The notes beneath the pieces are model-generated. The model made no database searches, was not told the DNA's origin, and saw only the letters and a list, made by a program, of their open reading frames with translations. A DNA stretch of 40,602 nt from Gammaproteobacteria bacterium (GTDB taxonomy: Bacteria > Pseudomonadota > Gammaproteobacteria > Legionellales > Legionellaceae): contig JASBUO010000043.1 in assembly GCA_030147855.1 (NCBI GenBank), positions 1-40,602 of the forward strand, written 5' to 3'. Shown here one piece after another: positions 1-7,808 of this stretch; the stretch's first letter is position 1; the number at the start of each line of letters is the position of its first letter. The position numbers and the translations under genes were made by a program.

Positions 1-1
1 G

Positions 2-220
2 GGTGATGCTATATCGTTTTATGAGGAAAAAAAGCGCTCAATACTTGCTACAAATATTTTAGAAAGTAGCCATGCACAAAATACGGATGTTATGCTTGTA
101 GGGCATGCTTTTATAAATCGATTCATTAAGATGAATCTTAAGCAAAGAAAATGGGTGCTTATGAAACGCAAAAAAAGAGGATGTTTTGAAATTCAATATT
201 TACGAAAATTAAGTAAATGA
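2..220 (+). CDS. C-terminal part of a possible histidine phosphatase
   Basis: An open frame runs in from the left edge and stops at 218-220, giving about 72 residues with no start in the window. The only recognisable stretch is LVGHAFINRFI, which resembles the second-histidine block (GH followed by a hydrophobic helix) of the histidine phosphatase/phosphoglycerate-mutase superfamily. The tail is basic (several K/R runs). The catalytic RHG motif would lie upstream, outside the window. The family call is inference from one motif; that this is a real coding tail is more secure than its function. Confidence 0.4.
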   Translation, partial: GDAISFYEEKKRSILATNILESSHAQNTDVMLVGHAFINRFIKMNLKQRKWVLMKRKKRGCFEIQYLRKLSK

Positions 221-428
221 TGTTTTAACCTGGTTTTATATCTGAAGCTATAAACTGCTATTGCGCTTATTTAAACCCACCTTTAAATCCATTCTCACTA
301 TAGTTCAGAAAATCATAATTGAATTTTATTTGCATTTATTCTTAGGATGGATTTTAGCAACAATAAAATTTAATCTGAGTTAATAGGTAATGCCATTTTA
401 TTTAATCTGTAATTTATAATTTCCACGC

Positions 429-447
429 ATTATCCCCGGGGGATAAT
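429..447. promoter_or_regulatory. perfect 19-bp palindrome, possible operator
   Basis: The sequence is ATTATCCCC-G-GGGGATAAT: two perfect 9-base arms around one central G, in otherwise very AT-rich DNA. It has no following T-run and lies about 140 bases before the regulator gene, so a protein-binding site is more likely than a terminator. The binding protein is unknown. Confidence 0.4.
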
Positions 448-534
448 TTATGTAACATGTTGAAATATAAGTAAAAATTTAAATTCAATTAAGGTTTTAA
501 TTTGTATGGTGTAGGTTTATGATAATTAATAATT

Positions 535-549
535 TTCTCATTTCGAGAA
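535..549. promoter_or_regulatory. candidate operator TTCTC-N5-GAGAA
   Basis: TTCTC (535-539), five bases, GAGAA (545-549); with flanking bases the arms extend to TTTTCTC/GAGAAAA at 533-551. A further TTCTC half site follows at 564-568. The same TTCTC-N5-GAGAA arrangement recurs at 3587-3601 upstream of the elbB-like gene. Its place just before the XRE-type regulator gene suggests autoregulation. Confidence 0.5.
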
Positions 550-587
550 AATAAATGGATTTTTTCTCAATACGAATATAAAATTAT

Positions 588-1202
588 GTGGATATAAATA
601 AGGTAAACGTTTCAATGAAAAATTACACACAAGAAATAGCAAAAAGATTAAAGCTTGCAAGGATTGCATCTGGTTATCAGTCTGCTAAAATTTTTACAAA
701 CAAATACAATATACCTTCATCAACTTATTGTAATCATGAGAACGGTAATCGATCTTTAACACTAGATAACATTAACAACTATGCAAAGCTACTAAATATT
801 GATATTGCGTGGTTAGTCACTGGTAGGGGTAGTCCTTGTGGAAATATATACAGTCAAGTATTAGAAGAAAAGATATTATTTGAACAAGAACAAATGATCA
901 AGCTTGGCGAGTTACCTGAAGTGCTTGCGCCAATTATTTCAGAGACGAATAAATATTCGACTATAGATGTACCGGTCTTTAAAGCAATATTAGAAGAGCT
1001 TATGCCTTTGCTGCGGCAAATACCGGAACCTAAGGATAGGGATGCCGCACATTTTTGTTTTGAATTGTATAACAAAATCATAGCAACGAATGCTGATGAA
1101 AAGGTGCGTATTGACTTAATTAGATTGTGTTTTGATTCCTTTTTTAAAGGATTAGGGATAAGCAATCTTGGAAATGAATTAAAGCAGTATGCGTCTGCTT
1201 AG
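588..1202 (+). CDS. XRE-type helix-turn-helix regulator, paralogue of LvrR
   Basis: A 204-residue DNA-binding regulator. Residues about 20-80 form an HTH domain containing NIPSSTYCNHENGNRSLT and ending in WLVTGRGSP, typical of phage-repressor-like proteins. It aligns closely with LvrR at 10897-11457 (shared RLK-R-A-GY, NIP-STY, YA-LNI, WL-TG-G-P), and both carry a C-terminal helical domain of about 110 residues that may mediate dimerisation. The start used is GTG; an internal ATG at 615 is possible and would give 195 residues. A palindromic operator lies about 40 bases upstream. It probably controls itself and perhaps the elbB operon, which has the same palindrome. Ligand unknown. Confidence 0.8.
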   Translation: MDINKVNVSMKNYTQEIAKRLKLARIASGYQSAKIFTNKYNIPSSTYCNHENGNRSLTLDNINNYAKLLNIDIAWLVTGRGSPCGNIYSQVLEEKILFEQEQMIKLGELPEVLAPIISETNKYSTIDVPVFKAILEELMPLLRQIPEPKDRDAAHFCFELYNKIIATNADEKVRIDLIRLCFDSFFKGLGISNLGNELKQYASA

Positions 1203-1237
1203 TTTTATGTGTTAGCTGATGTGAGAGGTGGGTATTT

Positions 1238-1843
1238 ATGATTAAGGTTTTTAAATTGCCTCGGCACAAGTCACCTCTATTACATGAAAATGCAGCGACC
1301 ATGTCTTTTAAGAATTGCCATAAACTCTGTCGTATTTATAAAGAGATTATAGGGATTGATCAGATAGATCATTTTTCACTGAATGTGGTCGATTCTGAAG
1401 GTAAAATGTCAATCCTTTCATATAATCCACAGATTGCATATAACATATTCAAGGATGGCTCGTATTTGTATAATGGTTCAATTTCACCAAGTTATTATAA
1501 TAATTTTAGTTTATACACGTGGGATGAAACTTACGATGTGCGTTATGCCAATGTATTGAAGAATAATATGGAGCGCAAAAATGGTATTCAAAAAGGGGTT
1601 GTTATTACAAAAAAAGAAAATGGCCTGACTTTATTGTATTCATTTGCAACTAAAAATGATGGTGAAGAATTTTTAAAGCACATTCAAGAACAACAACATG
1701 CATTTTACAAAATGGGGGATCATTGCTTCCAACAAGTGCAATCGATCATTGAGGAAAACATTACAGGGTATAATTTTGATAAAAACAATAAAAAAGGAAA
1801 TAACTCGCGTACATTAGAAGTCGTAAAAAATATTGATGAATAG
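1238..1843 (+). CDS. orphan LuxR-type sensor-domain protein, no HTH
   Basis: A 201-residue protein preceded by a GAGGTG ribosome-binding site. It shares signatures with the protein at 7080-7778: IDHFS-NV (residues 43-50), an aromatic Y-W block near residue 93, LYSFAT (133-138) and MGDH (159-162). The N-terminal half of the LuxR-family regulator at 5650 has a related layout. It looks like a sensor domain of LuxR-type regulators, but it ends without a DNA-binding domain. It overlaps the start of the transporter gene by 8 bases, so the two are probably translationally coupled. It may bind a small molecule or modulate a full-length LuxR protein; this is inference. Confidence 0.55.
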   Translation: MIKVFKLPRHKSPLLHENAATMSFKNCHKLCRIYKEIIGIDQIDHFSLNVVDSEGKMSILSYNPQIAYNIFKDGSYLYNGSISPSYYNNFSLYTWDETYDVRYANVLKNNMERKNGIQKGVVITKKENGLTLLYSFATKNDGEEFLKHIQEQQHAFYKMGDHCFQQVQSIIEENITGYNFDKNNKKGNNSRTLEVVKNIDE

Positions 1844-3143
1844 GAAATACATCGGGTCTTTGGTGGGTAATGTCATGCAATTTTATGATTTTACCATCTA
1901 TGCCTTTTTAACACATGAAATTAGCACATGCTTTTTTGATTTCAAAAATAAGTATGCATCACATCTCGTGGTACTCATTATTTTTTCAATCGGGTATTTT
2001 ACGCGACCACTCGGTTCGCTGTTATTTGGGTATTTAGGTGATCGAAAGGGTAGAAGTCACGCGCTTTCAAAAACAATCATATGCTCAACAGTTTCTACTT
2101 TTTTGATCGGCATTACGCCGGGATACCAAGTGATTGGATACACGGCACCGATTATGCTGATTCTTTTGCGTCTCTTGCAGGGTCTTGCTGTCAGTGGTGA
2201 AGAGGGCGGTGCTGTTGTATTGTTGTTTGAGAAAAATGGATTCAAGCGGCAAGGGTTGTTAGGTGCGCTGATTTTATCTAGCGTGTTGCTTGGCGTCATA
2301 TTGGGTATTTTTGTATGCACAGGGACGAGCTACCTCCTCACCCATCATTGGGTAGGGGATTGGGGTTGGCGAATCCCTTTTCTTTTATCGTTGCCGATAG
2401 GTATTTTTTCTATCTTGATGAGATTTTATCTCAACGATTTTAAATTATTTGATACAGCAAAAAATCGTCAGATACTTGAGGAAAAGGTGATTAGGTGCTT
2501 ATTTCATGAGCATTTATGGGCGCTGATGTATGGTATTTGTTTGGTTTCCATTTATTCTGTCACGACAAGTCTATTAATTGTGAACTTGCCTTATTATCTC
2601 ACTGTAAATCTTCATTTGACGCGAGAAAGTAGCTTGCTTGTTATAGGCGAAGCACTTTTGTTTATTTCTATCATTACACCTGTTCTTGGTAAACACACCG
2701 ATCGTTTTAACCCAATGGTGGTATATGGTGTAGGTGCATTGGGTACAATATTGTTCGCTCCACTATTATTTTTCTTTTTGGCCAAAAGAATTTTTCTGAC
2801 CGGTGCAATTTTTATTTTTGCCTGCTTTATAGCGCTTCTATCATCTGCCTTATTCTCTTTATTGGTTGGGTTATTTCCGTTTGGTGTTCGATATTCAGGA
2901 GTATCTGTAGCCTTTAACACAAGCATCACTATTTTTAGCAGCACTACACCATTGGTTTTGATGTCATTAGAAAATACCTCAATAAATCCCATATTGCCTG
3001 GTATTTATGTCAGCGCCATTTCACTTTGTATGCTATGCGCGATGCTGTGTATTGGCACTAAGTTAAAGATGAAAGATTTTAGTCAACATATGAGTGAACG
3101 GTTTTTGTACGTTTCAGGGGAAAATGAGAATAATTTAATATAG
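1836..3143 (+). CDS. MFS transporter, metabolite:H+ symporter (MHS) type
   Basis: About 435 residues with roughly twelve hydrophobic segments, acting in the inner membrane. The cytoplasmic loop motif GYLGDRKGR lies near residues 65-73, and RLLQGLAVSGEEGGA is characteristic of the MHS branch (ProP/KgtP/ShiA-like) of the major facilitator superfamily. The ATG at 1836 is preferred over the in-frame TTG just before it. The gene overlaps the sensor-like gene upstream and is followed 11 bases later by the next gene, so the three form an operon. A second transporter of the same branch is at 4367. The substrate cannot be told from the sequence; organic acids, betaines or amino acids are typical of the family. 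Confidence 0.85.
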   Translation: MNRKYIGSLVGNVMQFYDFTIYAFLTHEISTCFFDFKNKYASHLVVLIIFSIGYFTRPLGSLLFGYLGDRKGRSHALSKTIICSTVSTFLIGITPGYQVIGYTAPIMLILLRLLQGLAVSGEEGGAVVLLFEKNGFKRQGLLGALILSSVLLGVILGIFVCTGTSYLLTHHWVGDWGWRIPFLLSLPIGIFSILMRFYLNDFKLFDTAKNRQILEEKVIRCLFHEHLWALMYGICLVSIYSVTTSLLIVNLPYYLTVNLHLTRESSLLVIGEALLFISIITPVLGKHTDRFNPMVVYGVGALGTILFAPLLFFFLAKRIFLTGAIFIFACFIALLSSALFSLLVGLFPFGVRYSGVSVAFNTSITIFSSTTPLVLMSLENTSINPILPGIYVSAISLCMLCAMLCIGTKLKMKDFSQHMSERFLYVSGENENNLI

Positions 3144-3154
3144 GAGGAATATTG

Positions 3155-3586
3155 ATGAATATGAACAGTTATAATGCTTCATTTTTTGGTTTATTTGAAA
3201 ATGTTTTCAAATTATTAAAGGAAGAATATGGCGAGGCGAGGGCTCTTGAGTTATTTACTGCCCTGATGGAAAGCGGGTTATCTAAATCGTATGGAACGGA
3301 TTTTAGCAAAGGCCATGCAAAAGAGTTTGAGCGTATGGTTGCAGAGCGTGATCGCTTGGTTGGATTACGTGTTGAGTTTCCTGTGATTTCAGAAGATCAA
3401 TTAGTCTATCAATTTCATGATGATCCATTTCCAAATTTAAAGGGCCATGTTGATTCGAAGAAGTTAGATCGCTGCTACATGAATTTTAAAGTTCAGTATA
3501 TTTTAGGTCCAGAATGGGATTATCAAACCACAAAACACCTATGGAATGGAGATGCCTATACAGAGCATCTTATTTTTAAAAGATAA
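3155..3586 (+). CDS. small protein, possibly ATC-hydrolase-like
   Basis: A soluble 143-residue protein. The ATG at 3155 follows a strong GGAGG at 3143-3147 with good spacing, better than the in-frame TTG at 3152. The first half is helical (ALELFTALMESGL) and the second half contains QFHDDPFPNLKG, a Cys in DRCYMNF, and a C-terminal HLWNGD...EHLIFK segment. The layout recalls the family of L-2-amino-thiazoline-4-carboxylate hydrolase-like proteins, but the match is from memory and weak. It closes the operon with the orphan sensor and MHS transporter, which suggests that it processes or responds to the transported compound. Confidence 0.55.
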   Translation: MNMNSYNASFFGLFENVFKLLKEEYGEARALELFTALMESGLSKSYGTDFSKGHAKEFERMVAERDRLVGLRVEFPVISEDQLVYQFHDDPFPNLKGHVDSKKLDRCYMNFKVQYILGPEWDYQTTKHLWNGDAYTEHLIFKR

Positions 3587-3601
3587 TTCTCTTTTTGAGA
3601 A
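3587..3601. promoter_or_regulatory. candidate operator TTCTC-N5-GAGAA upstream of the elbB-like operon
   Basis: TTCTC-TTTTT-GAGAA, overlapping the 3' end of the preceding gene by no coding bases. It has the same arms and spacing as the site at 535-549. A possible -35-like TTGATT follows at 3608-3613. The hairpin is AT-rich and has no following T-run, which argues against a terminator. Confidence 0.45.
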
Positions 3602-3714
3602 TCTATATTGATTAGATCCTCAAATCAGGTATTATTTAATTTTATGGAAATAAATGGATCACAAAAAGAGCTATTTGAACACACATAACAATAAATGCAT
3701 AAGGAATAATAATA

Positions 3715-4377
3715 ATGAGATTTGCAATGATATTAGCTGGATGTGGCCAACATGATGGTTCAGAAACCCATGAGGTAATTTTAACTTTATTATCTCTTGA
3801 GCAAGAAGGAGTAGAATGGCAGGCATTTGCGCCTGACATACAACAAACGTGTGTGATTAATCATGTAGACGAGAGCTTATGTTCTGGGGATTCTCGCTCT
3901 GTTCTTCAAGAATCCGCACGCCTTGTGCGAGGAAAGATCCAATCTTTATCAGAACTTGATGTACAAGCCTTTGATGCCATTGTTTTTCCTGGAGGACTGG
4001 GTGCCGTCACAAATTTATGTGACTGGCATGAAAAGAAGGCTTCTTTTGATTTTCAAATCGATGTAAAGCGGGTGATTGAGCAGGCAAAAGCACAGAACAA
4101 ACCCATGGGCTTTATTTGTATAGCACCTGTGATGATACCTAAAATTTATCCCGGAGCAAGACTCACCATTGGTCATGAACAGTCCATCGCATCTCAACTT
4201 GAGGCTATGGGCTGTGTGCACGTTAATTGCCCGGCAGATGATGTTGTGATTGATCGAGCTCATAAGATTGTGAGTACGCCAGCCAACATGGTGGCTAAAC
4301 ACATCAATGAAGTTTTTGTGGGGATAAAAAAATTGATCCAGGCATTGAAGCACTTGAGTCAGCCCCATGAGACATGA
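3715..4377 (+). CDS. elbB: ElbB-like DJ-1/PfpI-family protein
   Basis: A 220-residue cytoplasmic protein of the glutamine amidotransferase-like/DJ-1 superfamily. Its length and motifs match E. coli ElbB (sigma-cross-reacting protein, reported as a glyoxalase): LAGCGQHDGSE near the N-terminus, VFPGGLGA at 90-97, nucleophile-elbow Cys135 in GFICIAP, then RLTIG and VSTPANM. The ribosome-binding site AAGGA is at 3702-3706. It overlaps the next transporter gene by 11 bases, so they form one operon. Its presence on a mobile element next to transporters may point to reactive-carbonyl detoxification, but this is inference; the element copy may do something different from the chromosomal enzyme. Confidence 0.85.
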   Translation: MRFAMILAGCGQHDGSETHEVILTLLSLEQEGVEWQAFAPDIQQTCVINHVDESLCSGDSRSVLQESARLVRGKIQSLSELDVQAFDAIVFPGGLGAVTNLCDWHEKKASFDFQIDVKRVIEQAKAQNKPMGFICIAPVMIPKIYPGARLTIGHEQSIASQLEAMGCVHVNCPADDVVIDRAHKIVSTPANMVAKHINEVFVGIKKLIQALKHLSQPHET

Positions 4378-5671
4378 ACATTTTAAACTTGTTCTGGCCA
4401 CCGTTATAGGAAATGTTATGGAGTGGTACGACTTCGCATTATATGGATATTTTGCAACCGTCCTCGGGGGATTATTTTTTCCTTCAAGCGAACCATCTTT
4501 TTCTTTATTACTGACCTTTAGTACTTTTGCAGTAGGTATTTTTGCTCGCTTTTTCGGGAGTATATGGTTTGGCTATTTTGGCGATCGGTATGGTCGCCGC
4601 GTTTCTTTACTGCTCTCAGTTTTACTTATTTCTTTATCAACGGTGAGCATGGGGTTATTGCCTACGTATGCCACTATAGGTATTTGGGCACCAATATTGC
4701 TTATTGTATGTCGCTTAATACAAGGTCTGGCTGTCAGTGGTGAGCTTACAACAGCGGGTATTTATTTAATTGAGTCTAGTCGTCATAGCCGACAAGGTTT
4801 TCATGGAAGCGTAGTGATGTGTAGCACTTACATTGGTTTGCTTTTGGGTGCTTTAGCGTGCACGTTGGTGATGAGTATTTTTAATACTCATGATATTGAG
4901 GCCTTTGCTTGGCGTATTCCGTTCCTTTGCTCTTTATTTTTAGGGACGATTGCACTTTTCTTGCGTTTAAAATCGCAGGATTCCCCTGTATTTAAATCCT
5001 TATTAAGACAAAATGAGCAAAGTTCAAAACCTGTGTTAGTAGTTTTTAAATCATTTTTACCCCGTCTTCTTTTAATTGCTGCAATGAGCAGTATTTTGGC
5101 CGTTGCCATTTATTTATTGATTGGATATTTCCCATCGTATTTCATGCTGTATTTAGGGATGACATCAGCACAAGCGATGATGATTATCATGTGTGGGCTC
5201 TTGAGCCTAACGGTTTTAGTGCCATTATTAGGTTTCATGAGTGATAGGGTAGGGTATTACAAATTATATGGGATAGGTTGTTTATTATTTATTGTCTTTG
5301 TTTATGGGTTTTTAAATCGATTGCATGACAGTGGCTTGTATCAGGTGCTTTTAAGCACAATGCTCTTGACCATTCCATTGGCTTTTATTGCTGCAAGCAT
5401 TATGCCAATCATTATTAATCTGTTTCCTGGCTATGTGCGGTGCACGGGGGTAGCAATAGGTTATGGTAGTGGTATGGCTGTTTTTGGGGGGACGGCACCA
5501 TTTGTTGCATTGTATGGAGCGCATTACTTCGAAATCAGCCTTGTGCCAATGATATACCTGATAACGACGGCAAGCATATCATTAGTTAGTGTGTGCTATT
5601 TACAAAAATTATCGAAGCGTGAAGGTTATTTGTTGCAGGGGAGCTTAGCATGTCAGCACAAATTCCTTTGA
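4367..5671 (+). CDS. second MHS-type MFS transporter
   Basis: A 434-residue polytopic membrane protein. The start MEWYDFALYGYFA and the loop motif FGYFGDRYGRR are classic for the metabolite:H+ symporter branch, and RLIQGLAVSGE is shared with the transporter at 1836. The gene starts inside the last codons of the elbB-like gene and ends 22 bases into the LuxR-type gene, so the three are translationally linked. Two transporters of one branch, each coupled to a LuxR-type sensor protein, suggest ligand uptake or export controlled by ligand sensing. Substrate unknown. Confidence 0.88.
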   Translation: MRHEHFKLVLATVIGNVMEWYDFALYGYFATVLGGLFFPSSEPSFSLLLTFSTFAVGIFARFFGSIWFGYFGDRYGRRVSLLLSVLLISLSTVSMGLLPTYATIGIWAPILLIVCRLIQGLAVSGELTTAGIYLIESSRHSRQGFHGSVVMCSTYIGLLLGALACTLVMSIFNTHDIEAFAWRIPFLCSLFLGTIALFLRLKSQDSPVFKSLLRQNEQSSKPVLVVFKSFLPRLLLIAAMSSILAVAIYLLIGYFPSYFMLYLGMTSAQAMMIIMCGLLSLTVLVPLLGFMSDRVGYYKLYGIGCLLFIVFVYGFLNRLHDSGLYQVLLSTMLLTIPLAFIAASIMPIIINLFPGYVRCTGVAIGYGSGMAVFGGTAPFVALYGAHYFEISLVPMIYLITTASISLVSVCYLQKLSKREGYLLQGSLACQHKFL

Positions 5672-6522
5672 TAGTTAGCTTAAAATATCAACGTGAAATA
5701 GAAGAATTCTGCCAGTCATTGCCTGATATTGGGCTTGATCACATGGTGATGTACATCGTTTTTAACGATGGCAGTCGCTTTGTGTTATCTAATATTTTCC
5801 ATATGTTAGAGGCTTATTATGCTGAGTCTTTGTATAAGGAAGATTACTCCTTTCGCTTAGAAACGATCACAGGCATTGATCATTTCTTGTGTCATAACAC
5901 GCTAGCTGTGTCATTGAAGTTTAAACAAATGTTGGAAGAGCGCTTTGGTGTTCATCGTGCGTATTATCTTGTAAGAGAGTGCCCAGAATGTGTTTTTGTG
6001 TTTGGTGCGATTAAGAAAGAGGCTTTTAACGAGGGTGAGGAAGTATACAAGCGCACGAAATCTGATTTTGAAGATTTCTGTGTCAATTTTACCGATCGAT
6101 TTTTGGACTTGATTGTCCACTATAACCTTGCTTATCGAAACGCTTTTATTTTAACAAATCATGCTTATCGTAAAGCCGTGATCAAAGGAGGATATGAAAA
6201 ATCCGAGGCATTAAGTGAACGAGAAAAGGAGTGTTTATTTTTAGCATCACAGGGTAGAACAACTAAAGAGATAGCAAGAATTTTAAATATTAGCCCTTAT
6301 ACGGTAGAAACTCATTCAAAAAATATCAAAGAAAAAATGAATTGCACAACCTTGGTTGAGGCAGTGATGGAAGGTATTTTACGAGGAGCAATTGGTAGCA
6401 TGCATCCGTGGGGTATACAAAATGTTTGTCGTGGTATGGGAGGGTTCAAGGTGATCCGCTCGATGTTTGAGGCACAACAGGAAATGGAAAAAACAAATTT
6501 AACGCTGCTAAACAGCGCTTAG
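5650..6522 (+). CDS. LuxR-family transcriptional regulator
   Basis: A 290-residue regulator. The sensor half (about 20-180) starts with LDHMVMYIV and resembles the orphan sensor proteins at 1238 and 7080. Residues 188-249 are a textbook LuxR/GerE HTH (LSEREKECL, GRTTKEIARIL, SPYTVETHSKNI). About 41 residues follow the HTH (SMHPWGIQNVCRG...), which is unusual because LuxR proteins normally end shortly after it. A good ribosome-binding site (AGGGGAG) precedes the ATG. It is the last gene of the elbB-MHS operon, and its 3' end overlaps the convergent thioesterase gene by 15 bases. No luxI-type synthase is visible in the window, so it would be a LuxR solo or respond to a metabolite. Confidence 0.88.
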   Translation: MSAQIPLIVSLKYQREIEEFCQSLPDIGLDHMVMYIVFNDGSRFVLSNIFHMLEAYYAESLYKEDYSFRLETITGIDHFLCHNTLAVSLKFKQMLEERFGVHRAYYLVRECPECVFVFGAIKKEAFNEGEEVYKRTKSDFEDFCVNFTDRFLDLIVHYNLAYRNAFILTNHAYRKAVIKGGYEKSEALSEREKECLFLASQGRTTKEIARILNISPYTVETHSKNIKEKMNCTTLVEAVMEGILRGAIGSMHPWGIQNVCRGMGGFKVIRSMFEAQQEMEKTNLTLLNSA

Positions 6523-6927
6523 TAATTGGGTTAATTCAGGGGAGGCTATAGGTTTATTGGTGGTTGTAGAGACGCATACGCAAGTTACGATGGCGTGCGC
6601 GATTAAAGTATCGTCTTGTTTAAAAATAGATTGATTAAAAACAATTTTAAGTCGACCTTGGGGTTTGGCAACGGCAGTTACATAAAATTGATCGTGTTGG
6701 CGTAAAGGTTGTTTGAAATGTAAGTCGATATGGTTCACCACTAAGTTATATCCGTTTTTGTGCCAGGTTTCCCAATCGATGCCCTTGGATAGGAGGTGCA
6801 AAATGCGCGTTTGATCCAGGTATTGAAGGTATACCGCATTATTGACGATGCCCTGAAGGTCGAGCTCGTAACCCCTGACCTCGGAGCGCCAGATAAATGG
6901 AGATGATGGTTGTTTGGTATTTGGCAT
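6508..6927 (-). CDS. acyl-CoA thioesterase, 4HBT hot-dog family
   Basis: 139 residues, the usual length for single hot-dog-fold thioesterases. The active-site segment is intact: Asp23 in ELDLQGIVNNAVYLQYLDQTR matches the D-x-x-G-x-V-N-N pattern in 4-hydroxybenzoyl-CoA/YbgC-type enzymes. It probably hydrolyses a short- or medium-chain or aromatic acyl-CoA in the cytoplasm. It is transcribed opposite to the LuxR-type gene and divergently from the orphan sensor gene at 7080, with a perfect 16-base inverted repeat in the shared upstream region. Substrate not predictable. Confidence 0.82.
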   Translation of the reverse strand: MPNTKQPSSPFIWRSEVRGYELDLQGIVNNAVYLQYLDQTRILHLLSKGIDWETWHKNGYNLVVNHIDLHFKQPLRQHDQFYVTAVAKPQGRLKIVFNQSIFKQDDTLIAHAIVTCVCVSTTTNKPIASPELTQLLSAV

Positions 6928-6942
6928 ATTGATTCACAAAAA

Positions 6943-6960
6943 ATCCCTGTTTACAGGGAT
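6943..6960. promoter_or_regulatory. 18-bp palindrome in a divergent promoter region
   Basis: ATCCCTGT-TT-ACAGGGAT: perfect 8-base arms with a 2-base centre, between the divergent thioesterase and sensor-like genes. A short T-run follows at about 6967-6972 on the plus strand, so a terminator is possible. With only two central bases it would make a poor RNA hairpin, and its place suits an operator. Confidence 0.4.
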
Positions 6961-7079
6961 AGATACTTTTTTGAATAGGATTATAGTGTAAGTTTACAAG
7001 ATTAAAAAATCCTTGTCTTGAACTACACCATAAACCCTAGAAAACAAAGAAAAAGTGGGTATTAAAGAGGGAATGTATT

Positions 7080-7778
7080 GTGTGTATAGCAAATCAGTTA
7101 AAAGCAGATGTTTCTTATCAGCATCGACAGAAAATTCAACGTATATTTCAAGAAGCGATTGCGGGAGAATTATGCATTGATCATTTTTCCATTAACGTTT
7201 TTTTTGGGGACAATGAGAGTATCTTTTTTTCTCCGACGCCGCAAATGGCCGAAGAGCTTTGTAATAAAAATTTTGTAAATAACGATTCAAATTATAAGCG
7301 AAGTATTTATACAAAGTATGCCATGTATTCCTGGCGATCTGTTGAGCAAAATGACATGGATATGGCGATTAATCATATTAAAGAGGAAAAATATGGACTG
7401 CGCCATGGGACGATGATTGTGCGTGACTTGGGTGAAAATCGTTATGTTATGTATTCTTTTGCCACACGTAAAAAAGAGCCTATTCCTGGGCTATTCCGTT
7501 TTTTATTTTATTGCAAAGCGGACTATATTGCCAGGATGGGAGATCATATGTACAACGAGCTACATGATGTAATCAATGACTATTCGGCTCAAGAAGAAAT
7601 TTATATTCCAAAAATAGAGTCTTTCAAGGGCATCGATTTGAAACGTGCTTTTAATGATGAGTTTCAGCATATGTTATGCCAATCGATACAGGACAATAAA
7701 ATGAACCATTTTTTGCAAGCTGCGGAAAAGAGATCTTCATCTATGTTGAGGTTTATAGATGGTGAGGTTAAACGTTGA
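7080..7778 (+). CDS. second orphan LuxR-type sensor-domain protein, no HTH
   Basis: 232 residues from a GTG start preceded by an AGAGGGA ribosome-binding site. It has the same ordered signatures as the protein at 1238: IDHFSINV (33-40), an aromatic Y-W block near 83-85, MYSFATR (124-130) and RMGDHMYN (152-159). The C-terminal 60 residues are charged and helical and contain no recognisable HTH. It stands alone, with the thioesterase divergent and the kinase convergent. It is likely to be a ligand-binding or protein-protein module related to the LuxR protein at 5650. Function unproven. Confidence 0.55.
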   Translation: MCIANQLKADVSYQHRQKIQRIFQEAIAGELCIDHFSINVFFGDNESIFFSPTPQMAEELCNKNFVNNDSNYKRSIYTKYAMYSWRSVEQNDMDMAINHIKEEKYGLRHGTMIVRDLGENRYVMYSFATRKKEPIPGLFRFLFYCKADYIARMGDHMYNELHDVINDYSAQEEIYIPKIESFKGIDLKRAFNDEFQHMLCQSIQDNKMNHFLQAAEKRSSSMLRFIDGEVKR

Positions 7779-7808
7779 ACAAAATGCAGTTGTGAGGGCA
7801 TTGAATAA

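Larger units (their letters stand above)
221..587. other. AT-rich intergenic region with palindromes
   Basis: About 370 bases without a convincing gene. It holds a perfect 19-bp palindrome at 429-447 and an operator-like palindrome at 535-549, both reported separately, and AT-rich DNA that presumably carries the promoter of the regulator at 588. No tRNA or integrase fragment was recognised. Confidence 0.6.

Noticed and set aside
3587-3601. Rho-independent terminator after the 3155 gene
   Set aside because: The stem is only five AT-rich pairs and no T-run follows; the match to 535-549 fits an operator better.
6943-6960. Classical lux box
   Set aside because: Lux boxes have CTG and CAG about ten bases apart; here they are four apart.
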